This document shows positions 1-5,645 of a DNA stretch of 5,645 bases, in pieces. Within the stretch, counting starts at the first letter, position 1; each line of letters starts with the position of its first letter. The stretch comes from Spirochaetaceae bacterium. Its GTDB lineage: Bacteria > Spirochaetota > Spirochaetia > DSM-2461. The notes below the pieces were generated by a model, which was not told the origin of the DNA, ran no database searches, and saw only the letters and a list, made by a program, of their open reading frames with translations. Location of the stretch: assembly GCA_016342385.1 (NCBI GenBank), contig JAEINM010000287.1:1-5645 (forward strand). Direction: 5' to 3'. Made by a program: the position numbers and the translations under genes.

Positions 1-291
1 TATCAGTTTCCGCTGTCTTCTCACTTTTGGAGAATCCGTTTGTATTGAAAGCCCCTCCGAGACGGGACAGACACAGGCGGAATCGATCCATGATTTATCG
101 GGATTCCGCGAGGGATTGCTGATTTCTACAATACAAAGGCGACAGGCTCCGCTGGGAGAGAGATCTTCAAGATGACACAGTGTCGGTATGAAAATACCCT
201 GTTCAAGGGCAGCCCGTAGCACAGAGATCCCCTCTGTTACAGCGATTTTCCTCTCATTAATAGTCAGATGAACCATATTATCCCCGTCCAT
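1..291 (-). CDS. NuoG/HydA-like protein, N-terminal [2Fe-2S] domain (3' end outside window)
   Basis: The frame opens with ATG at 291, overlapping the NuoF-like stop as TGATG, and stays open to the left edge, giving 97 residues without a stop. The visible part is a plant-type [2Fe-2S] ferredoxin domain of the kind that begins NuoG, [FeFe]-hydrogenase HydA/HndD and some formate dehydrogenases. The segment HLTINERKIAV (8-18) is the usual first strands. The ligands are C39 (PTLCHLEDL), C50 and C53 (GACRLCIVE) and probably C73 (SACVCPVSEG), with C75 an extra cysteine beside it. The following SPKVRRQRKLI matches the lead-in to the His/Cys cluster domain of these proteins. The start could instead be the ATG at 276 (residue 6), which resembles the start of many relatives. 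Three outcomes fit: a full [FeFe]-hydrogenase, a formate dehydrogenase-type subunit, or a short Fe-S protein that only links CooF to the NuoEF-like module. The visible part cannot separate them. The tight overlap makes it part of the same complex. Confidence 0.88.
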   Translation of the reverse strand, partial: MDGDNMVHLTINERKIAVTEGISVLRAALEQGIFIPTLCHLEDLSPSGACRLCIVEISNPSRNPDKSWIDSACVCPVSEGLSIQTDSPKVRRQRKLI

Positions 292-2129
292 CACGAGACC
301 TTCCTCACGGCATTAAATTTACAGACTTCAAAACAGATCCCGCATTTGACACATATTTCAGTATCAATAGAATGATGTTCCTTCTTTTCGCCGGAAATTG
401 CTTTATAGGGACATTTTTGCCTGCACACAGAACATCCCGTACATTTCTCTTTATCTATTGTGTACCTGAAGAGATCACGGCACACCCCAGCTCGGCATTT
501 TCTATCACGGATATGTTCTATGTATTCCTCACGGAAATACCTGAGCGTACTCAGAACCGGATTGGGTGCGGTTTTACCCAGTGCACAGAGAGACGAGTCT
601 TTGATCATCTCTCCCAGTTCTTCAAGAGTCGTCAGATCGTCCATATTTCCCTCACCATGACTGATTCTGGTGAGAATTGAGAGTAACTGCCAGAGCCCTT
701 CACGGCAGGGTGTGCATTTTCCGCAGGATTCCTCTACCAGAAAGTTCAGATAGAAACGGGCGATTTCCACCATACAGGTGTCTTCATCCATGACGATCAT
801 TCCACCGGAACCCATCATGGACCCGAGGTTTATTAAAGCATCAAAATCAACAGGACTATCGAGATATCCCTCGGGAAGACAGCCCCCCGATGGCCCACCG
901 GTCTGGACGGCTTTAAAATTTTTATTTTCGGGAATCCCGCCTCCAATTTCAAATATTATTTCACCGAGAGTAATCCCCATGGGGACTTCTATCAGTCCCG
1001 TATTCTTTACTTTTCCCACCAGAGAAAATATTTTTGTTCCCCTGCTGCCGGCAGTCCCGATCTGCTTATACCACTGAGCTCCCCGGCTGATTATATATGG
1101 TACATTTGCCCAGGTTTCAACATTGTTTAAATTACTGGGTTTATTCCGGAATCCCTGTTCAACTGTATGGATATGTTTGACTCTGGGAAATCCCGCTTTT
1201 CCCTCCAAAGAGGCCATCAAAGCGGTTGATTCTCCACAGACAAATGCTCCAGCCCCCATAGTTATGTGAATTGTAAAGTTGTGATCACTGCCCAGAATGG
1301 AAGATCCGAGAAAGCCGTAGTTTTCAGCCTGTAGAATGGCGGATTTCATATGTTCCACAGCCAGAGGATATTCCGCTCTTACAAATATATACCCTTCATT
1401 AGCCCCGATGGCATAAGAACCGATTATCATCCCCTCGAGAATAGAATGGGGATTGCTCTCCATTAGAGATCGATCCATATAGGCACCGGGATCACCTTCA
1501 TCTCCATTACAGATGACATATCGGCATCCATCTGGAGCAGAGGCATTTCTACAGGATTCCCATTTTTTCCCCGTGGGAAATCCCCCACCGCCACGACCTC
1601 TTAAACCGGATTCTTTAATCTCATTAATGACATCCCGGGGTTCCATAGTCTCCAATACTTTTACCAGTGCTGAATAACCTCCAACAACCAGATAATCATC
1701 AATACTTCCCGGTTCTATCTTTTCATTCTGACCGGTGAGAAACCGAAGTTGTTTTTTATAAAAAGGCCCCTCATTTCTCTTTTCTATTGTTTGAGATCCA
1801 TGGGGGATTTTTCCATCTACCAGAATTTCACTGACAATTTTCTGCACTGATTGAGCCGTAACATTCTGAAAAAATAAGTTCTGAGGTTCAATCAGAACAA
1901 CCGGTTCTATTTCACAGAAACCGAGACAGCCCGAGTAATTGATCAGCACCTTATCAGTTAACTTATGATTTTCCAGTTCTTTCTCAAGGGCAACCGATAA
2001 ATCCATACTGCCTTTTAAGAGACAGCATGTAGAATCTCTGGAAACTGTTATGATTGTTTTTTCAGTCTGCTTTTTTAATTTGAGTTTCTGAACTTCACGA
2101 TTGAAATCTGCAAAAGAATCCAATTTCAT
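291..2129 (-). CDS. nuoF: NuoF/HydB-like FMN and NAD(P)H-binding iron-sulfur subunit
   Basis: This 612-residue protein has the domain order of HydB/HndC-type flavoproteins, longer than complex I NuoF at both ends. Residues 25-105 form a thioredoxin-like ferredoxin domain with C35, C36, C68 and C72. Residues 140-460 form the FMN/NAD(H) core, with the glycine-rich loop RGRGGGGFPTGKKW (177-190), ICNGDEGDPGAYMDR (206-220) and GAGAFVCGESTAL (292-304). C469, C472, C475 (ESCGKCTPCREG) and C515 bind the [4Fe-4S] cluster near FMN. H539, C545 and C550 resemble a metal site recalled from HydB proteins. The C-terminus adds two ferredoxin-type clusters: C563-C566-C569-C573 and C593-C596-C599-C603. In this family the protein exchanges electrons among NAD(P)H, ferredoxin and a third partner, with FMN as the proposed bifurcation site. 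AGGAG, 5 bases before the ATG, supports the start, which overlaps nuoE by 4 bases. The N-terminal cysteine pattern is unusual (C35-C36 instead of C-x4-C). NAD versus NADP preference cannot be read by eye. Confidence 0.95.
   Translation of the reverse strand: MKLDSFADFNREVQKLKLKKQTEKTIITVSRDSTCCLLKGSMDLSVALEKELENHKLTDKVLINYSGCLGFCEIEPVVLIEPQNLFFQNVTAQSVQKIVSEILVDGKIPHGSQTIEKRNEGPFYKKQLRFLTGQNEKIEPGSIDDYLVVGGYSALVKVLETMEPRDVINEIKESGLRGRGGGGFPTGKKWESCRNASAPDGCRYVICNGDEGDPGAYMDRSLMESNPHSILEGMIIGSYAIGANEGYIFVRAEYPLAVEHMKSAILQAENYGFLGSSILGSDHNFTIHITMGAGAFVCGESTALMASLEGKAGFPRVKHIHTVEQGFRNKPSNLNNVETWANVPYIISRGAQWYKQIGTAGSRGTKIFSLVGKVKNTGLIEVPMGITLGEIIFEIGGGIPENKNFKAVQTGGPSGGCLPEGYLDSPVDFDALINLGSMMGSGGMIVMDEDTCMVEIARFYLNFLVEESCGKCTPCREGLWQLLSILTRISHGEGNMDDLTTLEELGEMIKDSSLCALGKTAPNPVLSTLRYFREEYIEHIRDRKCRAGVCRDLFRYTIDKEKCTGCSVCRQKCPYKAISGEKKEHHSIDTEICVKCGICFEVCKFNAVRKVS
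299..305 (-). promoter_or_regulatory. Ribosome binding site of the NuoG/HydA-like gene
   Basis: AGGAAGG on the minus strand, inside the last codons of the NuoF-like gene, lies 7 bases before the ATG at 291. It supports that start over the in-frame ATG at 276, whose only upstream candidate is a weaker GGGG. Confidence 0.65.
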
Positions 2130-2587
2130 GATTTCTCCTCAATTAATTCCTGTGAGATCAGTTTTGAAACTTCAGAAGGAGTCAAATGCCCTTTGAACTC
2201 CTTGTTGACAACCATAATGGGACCAAGAGCACAGGCACCGAGGCAATTGACTGTTTCCAGTGAAAAACGGCCGTCAGCGCTGGTTTCATTATTTTTAATA
2301 TTCAGTTTCCGTTCAATCTCCTCAAGAATACGGTTGGATCCCCTTACATGACAGGCGGAACCCATACAGACTTTGACTATATTTCGGCCCTTGGGTCGCA
2401 GAGAAAAAACATTATAGAATGTAGCAACGGAAAAAACATGCTGAAGAGGAAGATCCAGCTTTTCTGAAACCTCTTTGATATTCTCTTCAGAAAGATAATT
2501 ATACTGCTCCTGAATTTCCTGCAGGATTGGAATTAATGATTCGGGAGATTTGGGGAATTCAGCAATTATCTTTCCAATCTCTTTCAT
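2126..2587 (-). CDS. nuoE: NuoE/HydC-like thioredoxin-fold [2Fe-2S] subunit
   Basis: This 153-residue protein matches the small [2Fe-2S] subunit of NADH dehydrogenase and bifurcating-hydrogenase complexes (NuoE, HydC, HndA). It has an N-terminal helical domain (about 1-65, with the family motif SVATFYNVF at 53-61) and a thioredoxin-like ferredoxin domain. The four ligands are C74 and C79 (VCMGSACHVRG) and C115 and C119 (NCLGACALGP), the complete C-x4-C plus C-x3-C pattern. The length is normal for the family. The subunit binds the NuoF-like protein and holds a cluster near its FMN. An AAGGA sequence 7 bases upstream supports the ATG at 2587, only 3 bases after the cooF stop. Its TGA overlaps the next gene's ATG as ATGA, a classic sign of translational coupling and 1:1 production. 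A complex I role is unlikely because no membrane subunits are present. The symbol refers to the family; hydC or a Bfu-type name would be equally valid. Confidence 0.93.
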   Translation of the reverse strand: MKEIGKIIAEFPKSPESLIPILQEIQEQYNYLSEENIKEVSEKLDLPLQHVFSVATFYNVFSLRPKGRNIVKVCMGSACHVRGSNRILEEIERKLNIKNNETSADGRFSLETVNCLGACALGPIMVVNKEFKGHLTPSEVSKLISQELIEEKS

Positions 2588-2590
2588 CTC

Positions 2591-3121
2591 TTATTCCTTC
2601 AATTCATCACTCACAGCCATAGATACTTTAAATTTTTCCAGGACCTCTTTTCTTCTATCTGTCGTAAGGTCAGCAATATTGGTAAAACGGATGGCTTTTG
2701 TCGGGCATGATGCGGCGCAGGCGGGGATTTCACCATTTTCCAGTCTCTCGGCACAGAGATCGCATTTAGACAGAAAATTTTCTACCGGTACAGTTTTAAT
2801 AATTCCAAAAGGACAGACAATGACACAGCTATTACAGCCTATGCATTTCTCTTTATTCAGAATAACCGGTTCGTCCAGACTATTCCGGCTCATGGCTGTT
2901 GTGGGACAGACCGTAATACAGGGAGCATCACTGCAGTGACGGCAGTGCATGGGGATAGTCTGCGTTCCATCGGTTTCCAATATAATCCGCGGATAAAGCC
3001 GCTCCTTGCTCTGGATAGCCTGAACAAAGGTTTCACTTTCGGAATGAGCCAGAGCACATTCCAGTTCGCAGGTATGACATCCCAGGCAGCGGTCAAAAAT
3101 AACTTCAATGACATTTTTCAT
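2591..3121 (-). CDS. cooF: CooF-type polyferredoxin, electron-transfer partner of CODH
   Basis: This 176-residue soluble protein has the sixteen-cysteine pattern of the CooF/HycB/DmsB iron-sulfur family, enough for four [4Fe-4S] clusters. The groups are C12-C15-C18-C22, C60-C63-C68-C72, C93-C96-C99-C103 and C120-C123-C135-C139, with typical CP-T-A and CPFGII segments after the clusters. In characterised CO-oxidisers CooF takes electrons from CooS and passes them to a hydrogenase or another oxidoreductase. No signal peptide or membrane segment is visible, so it is cytoplasmic. The ATG at 3121 is chosen because a perfect Shine-Dalgarno precedes it and because the family usually begins a few residues before the first cysteine group. 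It begins 4 bases after cooS and ends 3 bases before the NuoE-like gene, which indicates a shared transcript. The gene order suggests that the NuoEF-like proteins are its electron acceptor. The family is certain at the level of a 4x[4Fe-4S] subunit; the cooF name rests on its position next to cooS. Confidence 0.93.
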   Translation of the reverse strand: MKNVIEVIFDRCLGCHTCELECALAHSESETFVQAIQSKERLYPRIILETDGTQTIPMHCRHCSDAPCITVCPTTAMSRNSLDEPVILNKEKCIGCNSCVIVCPFGIIKTVPVENFLSKCDLCAERLENGEIPACAASCPTKAIRFTNIADLTTDRRKEVLEKFKVSMAVSDELKE

Positions 3122-3125
3122 GGGT

Positions 3126-5045
3126 TCAATCCTCCACTGGGAAGGGTTGTTCATACACAAGGGGCTTTAACTTCAGGTTTTTTCTTTTTTTATCAATGTG
3201 CCTGATCATTTTATGGGCTGCTTCAATGGGATCCTCTTCAAAGGCCCATTTACCGCCGGTCTCCTGTTCTATTTCATCGGTCAGGTAATTGTAAAGATTT
3301 TCACTGCCCATTATGGGAAGAGGTTTTCCTATCATGGTGTAGACACCGGAGGCTACAAAATAAAACCCTATGGCAACGGCCTTTTCACTCATCCACTCAG
3401 GAGCGGCTCCGGCTGCGGGCAGGTCACAGATATCATTACCGAGACCGCCCTCTGCCACGATATTGGATAAAACACGTAGAATCCGGCTGTTATCCACGCA
3501 GGAGCCCATATGGAGCACAGGAGGAATCCCCACAGCCCGGCAGATCTCCTGAAGTCCCTTTCCGGCATATTTGAAAGCCGATTCAGGCTGAAGCAATCCG
3601 TGTTTGGCACAGGAAATGGCATTGCAGCCTGTCACGACAACCAGCACATCATTTTTCAGGAGCTCTTTGACCATCTGAATGTGTCCTTTTTCATAATCCA
3701 CATTGGGATTGGAACATCCGATAACTCCGGCGGCTCCCCGCAGCCGCCCCTCTATTATGGCATTATTGAGAGGACGGTAAGTCGCCCGATAAGTTCCTCC
3801 GAGAAAGTCGTACACGGATTCTGCCGTGAATCCGGCTATTAATGGTTCCTTTTCAGAGGGGAGAAAGACATCTTCCGCCTTGCGATTGGAATAATTTTCA
3901 ATACCCATCTCAATAATTTCCCGGGCGGTCTTTTCAGCATCTTTCTCATGAAATTCCACATGATGTACACCGGGGATTTTCGCCTTGGACGATGTGGTAA
4001 CCAGTTTTGTATGAAAACAGTCTGAAACGGCTTTCAACCCCGGCATAACACATTGAATATCAACAATCATGATATCGGCAACACCTGTCATTACAGCCAG
4101 TTCCTGTTGAAGAAAGCTTCCGGCGATGGGTATACCATGGCGCATGAGGATTTCATTGGCCGTACAGCAGATCCCCGCCACATTAACACCCTTCGAACCG
4201 GCATCAACCGCTTTTTTCTGCATCTCTTCAGACAGGGAAATTTCTGCAATAATATCGGAGAGTGCCGGTTCATGGCCATGAACAAGGATATTGACTTTAT
4301 CTTCATCCATCACTCCGAAATTCGCACTGGATTTTAAGGGATTGGGAACACCAAAAAGGACATCCTGCAATTCCGTTGCCACCATGGATCCCCCCCAGCC
4401 ATCGGCCAGAGCGGTTCTCATCCCCTGTTTAATAATATGACGATATTCCGCATCGACTCCCATTGTCGTTCTGTGAAGCGTCTCGACGACTTCGCGGTCT
4501 ATGCTTCTGGGAGTAATTCCAAGTTTCTCCCAGAGCTGTTTACGAACTTCCGGAGCGGTAGTAACAAAGCGGATGGTTCCGTCCTGCTGACCGAACTCCT
4601 TCTTTACTTCTGAGACCAGATCGGAGGCAATATCTTTCGCCTTGCGATTCTCCGTTTTTATGCCGTATATCTCTGCTACAGCTTTAAGTTTCTTCTCATC
4701 TTTAATCTGGTAAGCTGATCCCATATCCTCCGCAGCGAGCTGCAGGGTATGAACAACACCTCGTCCATGATCGGAATGAGCAGCTGCTCCACCGGCAATC
4801 ATTCTGGTCAGATGCCTGGCCGTTATTGTATCGGCATCGGCTCCGCAGACACCGGTCTGCGGCCCGTCACCGAAAGGATCGATCCGGCAAGGGCCCATTG
4901 AACAATGGCGGCAGCACAATCCGAGCTTACCGAATCCGCACTGGGGCTGCATGGCTTCAAAGCGGTCCCATACAGTAGTCAGGTTTTCTTCAGCTGCGTA
5001 TTTTATCATTTTCTGAGTGGCTTTATCGGAATATTTCTGGTCCAT
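3126..5045 (-). CDS. cooS: Anaerobic Ni-Fe carbon monoxide dehydrogenase, catalytic subunit
   Basis: This 639-residue protein is a full-length cytoplasmic homodimeric CODH of the CooS type, which catalyses CO + H2O to CO2 + 2 H+ + 2 e-. The metal ligands are all visible. C36 and C44 fit the D-cluster shared between subunits. C45, C48, C53 and C67 fit the [4Fe-4S] B-cluster. H258 (VHGHEP), C294 (GICCTANE), C332 (DIQCVMPG), C444 (VIGCSNPN), C474 (VTGCNA) and C516 (MGSCVDNSR) fit the Ni-Fe C-cluster. K555 (SEKAVAIG) fits the catalytic lysine. H90, H93 and H99 fall in the histidine-rich helix linked to proton transfer; one expected histidine position reads Gly96. The spacing between C474 and C516 seems shorter than in Carboxydothermus CooSII, from remembered numbering. 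No ACS or corrinoid-protein gene is adjacent, so this looks like a monofunctional redox CODH. The gene stops with TGA four bases before the cooF start and lies downstream of its maturation gene cooC. The family assignment is very secure; the physiological direction (CO oxidation or CO2 reduction) is inferred from context. Confidence 0.98.
   Translation of the reverse strand: MDQKYSDKATQKMIKYAAEENLTTVWDRFEAMQPQCGFGKLGLCCRHCSMGPCRIDPFGDGPQTGVCGADADTITARHLTRMIAGGAAAHSDHGRGVVHTLQLAAEDMGSAYQIKDEKKLKAVAEIYGIKTENRKAKDIASDLVSEVKKEFGQQDGTIRFVTTAPEVRKQLWEKLGITPRSIDREVVETLHRTTMGVDAEYRHIIKQGMRTALADGWGGSMVATELQDVLFGVPNPLKSSANFGVMDEDKVNILVHGHEPALSDIIAEISLSEEMQKKAVDAGSKGVNVAGICCTANEILMRHGIPIAGSFLQQELAVMTGVADIMIVDIQCVMPGLKAVSDCFHTKLVTTSSKAKIPGVHHVEFHEKDAEKTAREIIEMGIENYSNRKAEDVFLPSEKEPLIAGFTAESVYDFLGGTYRATYRPLNNAIIEGRLRGAAGVIGCSNPNVDYEKGHIQMVKELLKNDVLVVVTGCNAISCAKHGLLQPESAFKYAGKGLQEICRAVGIPPVLHMGSCVDNSRILRVLSNIVAEGGLGNDICDLPAAGAAPEWMSEKAVAIGFYFVASGVYTMIGKPLPIMGSENLYNYLTDEIEQETGGKWAFEEDPIEAAHKMIRHIDKKRKNLKLKPLVYEQPFPVED
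3131..3135 (-). promoter_or_regulatory. Ribosome binding site that fixes the cooF start
   Basis: A perfect GGAGG lies 9 bases upstream of the ATG at 3121, inside the last codons of cooS. It favours that ATG over an in-frame upstream ATG at 3160, which would overlap cooS by 35 bases and add 13 residues unlike the family. Confidence 0.8.
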
Positions 5046-5052
5046 TATATTT

Positions 5053-5057
5053 CTCCC
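5053..5057 (-). promoter_or_regulatory. Ribosome binding site of cooS
   Basis: GGGAG on the minus strand sits 7 bases before the ATG at 5045. This is a good Shine-Dalgarno match and supports the chosen cooS start. Confidence 0.75.
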
Positions 5058-5091
5058 AATTTTACAGTAGGTCTGTTATGCGAAAAATACT

Positions 5092-5132
5092 TCCGGGTTG
5101 GACGTTAAGACTAGTTCTGAATAATTCCCGGA
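5092..5132. repeat. Inverted repeat upstream of cooS (6-bp arms, 29-base spacer)
   Basis: On the plus strand TCCGGG (5092-5097) and its exact reverse complement CCCGGA (5127-5132) flank 29 bases that contain the palindrome ACTAGT (5110-5115). These GC-rich arms stand out in an otherwise AT-rich gap. The element lies 46 bases or more upstream of the cooS ATG and just downstream of the candidate promoter. It could be an operator half-site pair or a leader-RNA stem. It has no following T-run in the direction of transcription, so it is not a standard intrinsic terminator. A function is not proven. Confidence 0.3.
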
Positions 5133-5141
5133 GCTACTTTA

Positions 5142-5170
5142 ATCGTAATTATTTTTTATTACTAATGCAA
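5142..5170 (-). promoter_or_regulatory. Candidate sigma-70-type promoter for cooS operon
   Basis: Read on the minus strand, the gap between cooC and cooS contains TTGCAT (5170-5165) and TACGAT (5147-5142) separated by 17 bases. They match the -35 and -10 consensus at 3/6 and 4/6 positions. The region around them is strongly AT-rich. Transcription would begin near 5135 and leave a leader of about 90 bases before the cooS ATG. The match is modest, and in such AT-rich DNA a chance match is likely; cooS could also be transcribed from a promoter upstream of cooC. Confidence 0.25.
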
Positions 5171-5197
5171 ATTAAAGAAATATTTATCTATATAAGA

Positions 5198-5645
5198 TTA
5201 TTTCGACGATGCTGCAATGATTCCTGAAATTTCTCCCAGTAACTTTTTATGCTCTTCAAGAGTCTCTTTTCCCAGAGAATCGATAACAGAGATACCCGGT
5301 CTGTCGGCTTTTCTGTATTCCTGACGAAATGATAGAAATCCCAGGATATGCCTTTGAGGGAGTGATTTTTTAATAAATTCCCGATCCTCTGAATCCCGGA
5401 CTTTATTCCCGACAACATAAACCCTGGAAAGGCCTATTTCCTCTGAAAGATTCAGTATTTTACGGGCACAGTCTATAGACATCTGTCCCGGTTCAACTAC
5501 AATGATCATTATATCCACACCGCTGGCAGTCGCCCTCCCCAGATGCTCTATTCCGGCTTCCATATCCAAAATAAGGGTTTCATTTTTATGGAGTATCAGG
5601 TCCCTGACCAAAGCCCGGAGAAGAATATTTTCAGGACAGGCACAT
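5198..5645 (-). CDS. cooC: CooC-type CODH nickel-insertion ATPase, C-terminal part (5' end outside window)
   Basis: CooC is a cytoplasmic MinD/ParA-like P-loop ATPase that helps insert nickel into the C-cluster of carbon monoxide dehydrogenase. The reading frame stays open to the right edge, with the first complete codon at 5644, so 148 C-terminal residues are visible and the N-terminus with the Walker A loop is missing (about 100 residues, judged from usual CooC length). The visible part opens with a Cys-Ala-Cys motif (fragment residues 1 and 3), which fits the metal-binding CxC of CooC dimers. It continues with the switch II-like motif DMEAGIEHLGR (residues 27-37), characteristic of CooC, then VVEPG (49-53) and the nucleotide-base motif GNK (79-81). 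An in-frame TTG at 5611 is not the start, because CooC sequence continues upstream of it. The stop is TAA at 5200-5198. The gene precedes cooS on the same strand, as expected for a maturation factor. No GC-rich terminator follows it, so read-through into cooS is possible. Confidence 0.9.
   Translation of the reverse strand, partial: CACPENILLRALVRDLILHKNETLILDMEAGIEHLGRATASGVDIMIIVVEPGQMSIDCARKILNLSEEIGLSRVYVVGNKVRDSEDREFIKKSLPQRHILGFLSFRQEYRKADRPGISVIDSLGKETLEEHKKLLGEISGIIAASSK

Noticed and set aside
291..2587. Part of a respiratory complex I (nuo) operon
   Set aside because: The NuoF-like protein has the additional N- and C-terminal iron-sulfur domains of soluble HydB-type subunits, and the neighbours are cooS and cooF rather than nuoA-D or membrane subunits.
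3122..3160. Upstream extension of cooF to an ATG at 3160, adding 13 residues
   Set aside because: The extension overlaps the end of cooS, and the added residues do not resemble the family. A perfect GGAGG sits at proper distance from the ATG at 3121 instead.
2550..3205. Open frames on the plus strand opposite cooF and the end of cooS
   Set aside because: They lie wholly antisense to genes with clear cysteine motifs, show no family features and have no convincing ribosome binding sites. Similar plus-strand frames at 372-680, 778-1077, 3198-3842 and 4053-4337 were dropped for the same reason.
5064..5076. ACAG-N5-CTGT dyad just upstream of the cooS ribosome binding site as an operator
   Set aside because: The arms are only 4 bp with no outward extension, which is easily chance. 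It is mentioned only as part of the gap.
5060..5200. Intrinsic terminator after cooC
   Set aside because: No GC-rich hairpin followed by a T-run is present on the minus strand. The AT-rich DNA right after the stop has no stable stem, and the TCCGGG/CCCGGA pair has a long loop and no T-run.
5198..5611. Reading cooC as a complete 137-residue gene starting at TTG 5611
   Set aside because: The frame stays open to the right edge, and the extra residues include the CxC motif expected inside CooC, so the gene is cut by the window rather than short.
1..5645. tRNA, rRNA, CRISPR array, insertion sequence or attachment site
   Set aside because: Coding sequence with recognisable protein motifs fills nearly the whole window. 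I saw no spaced direct repeats, transposase motifs or RNA gene signatures.

Overview
The window is one compact, minus-strand gene cluster of a strict anaerobe that handles carbon monoxide. All six genes read from the right edge to the left edge: the end of a CODH nickel-insertion ATPase (cooC, cut by the right edge), the Ni-Fe carbon monoxide dehydrogenase catalytic subunit (cooS), a four-cluster electron-transfer ferredoxin (cooF), a NuoE-like [2Fe-2S] subunit, a NuoF-like flavoprotein, and the first 97 residues of a protein with a NuoG/HydA-type [2Fe-2S] domain (cut by the left edge). The host cannot be identified firmly. Base composition looks moderate, somewhat AT-leaning by eye, with strong purine-rich ribosome binding sites. 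This would fit an anaerobic spirochaete, a clostridium-like firmicute or a Desulfobacterota member; that placement is a guess.

Layout. Positions 5645-5198 hold the C-terminal part of cooC. A 152-base gap (5197-5046) follows. It is AT-rich near cooC and carries a weak promoter candidate and a 6-bp inverted repeat ahead of cooS; it is the only real intergenic space here. From cooS onward the genes are almost fused: a 4-base gap between cooS and cooF, a 3-base gap between cooF and nuoE, a 4-base ATGA overlap between nuoE and nuoF, and a 1-base TGATG overlap between nuoF and the last gene. This is a translationally coupled operon that continues past the left edge. No stretch over 300 bases lacks a gene.

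How the genes work together. CooC loads nickel into CooS. CooS oxidises CO to CO2, and its electrons leave through CooF. The three downstream proteins match the electron-transfer part of the HydABC/Bfu family of electron-bifurcating enzymes: a NuoE-like [2Fe-2S] protein, a NuoF-like FMN/NAD(H) protein with an N-terminal thioredoxin-like domain and two C-terminal [4Fe-4S] clusters, and a NuoG/HydA-like N-terminus. The likely role of the operon is to connect CO oxidation to NAD(P)+ and ferredoxin, or to H2 if the truncated last gene is a full [FeFe]-hydrogenase. No acetyl-CoA synthase or corrinoid-protein gene appears, so the visible cluster looks like a redox CODH rather than the Wood-Ljungdahl CODH/ACS locus. 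Whether CooF physically docks onto the NuoEF-like module is inference.
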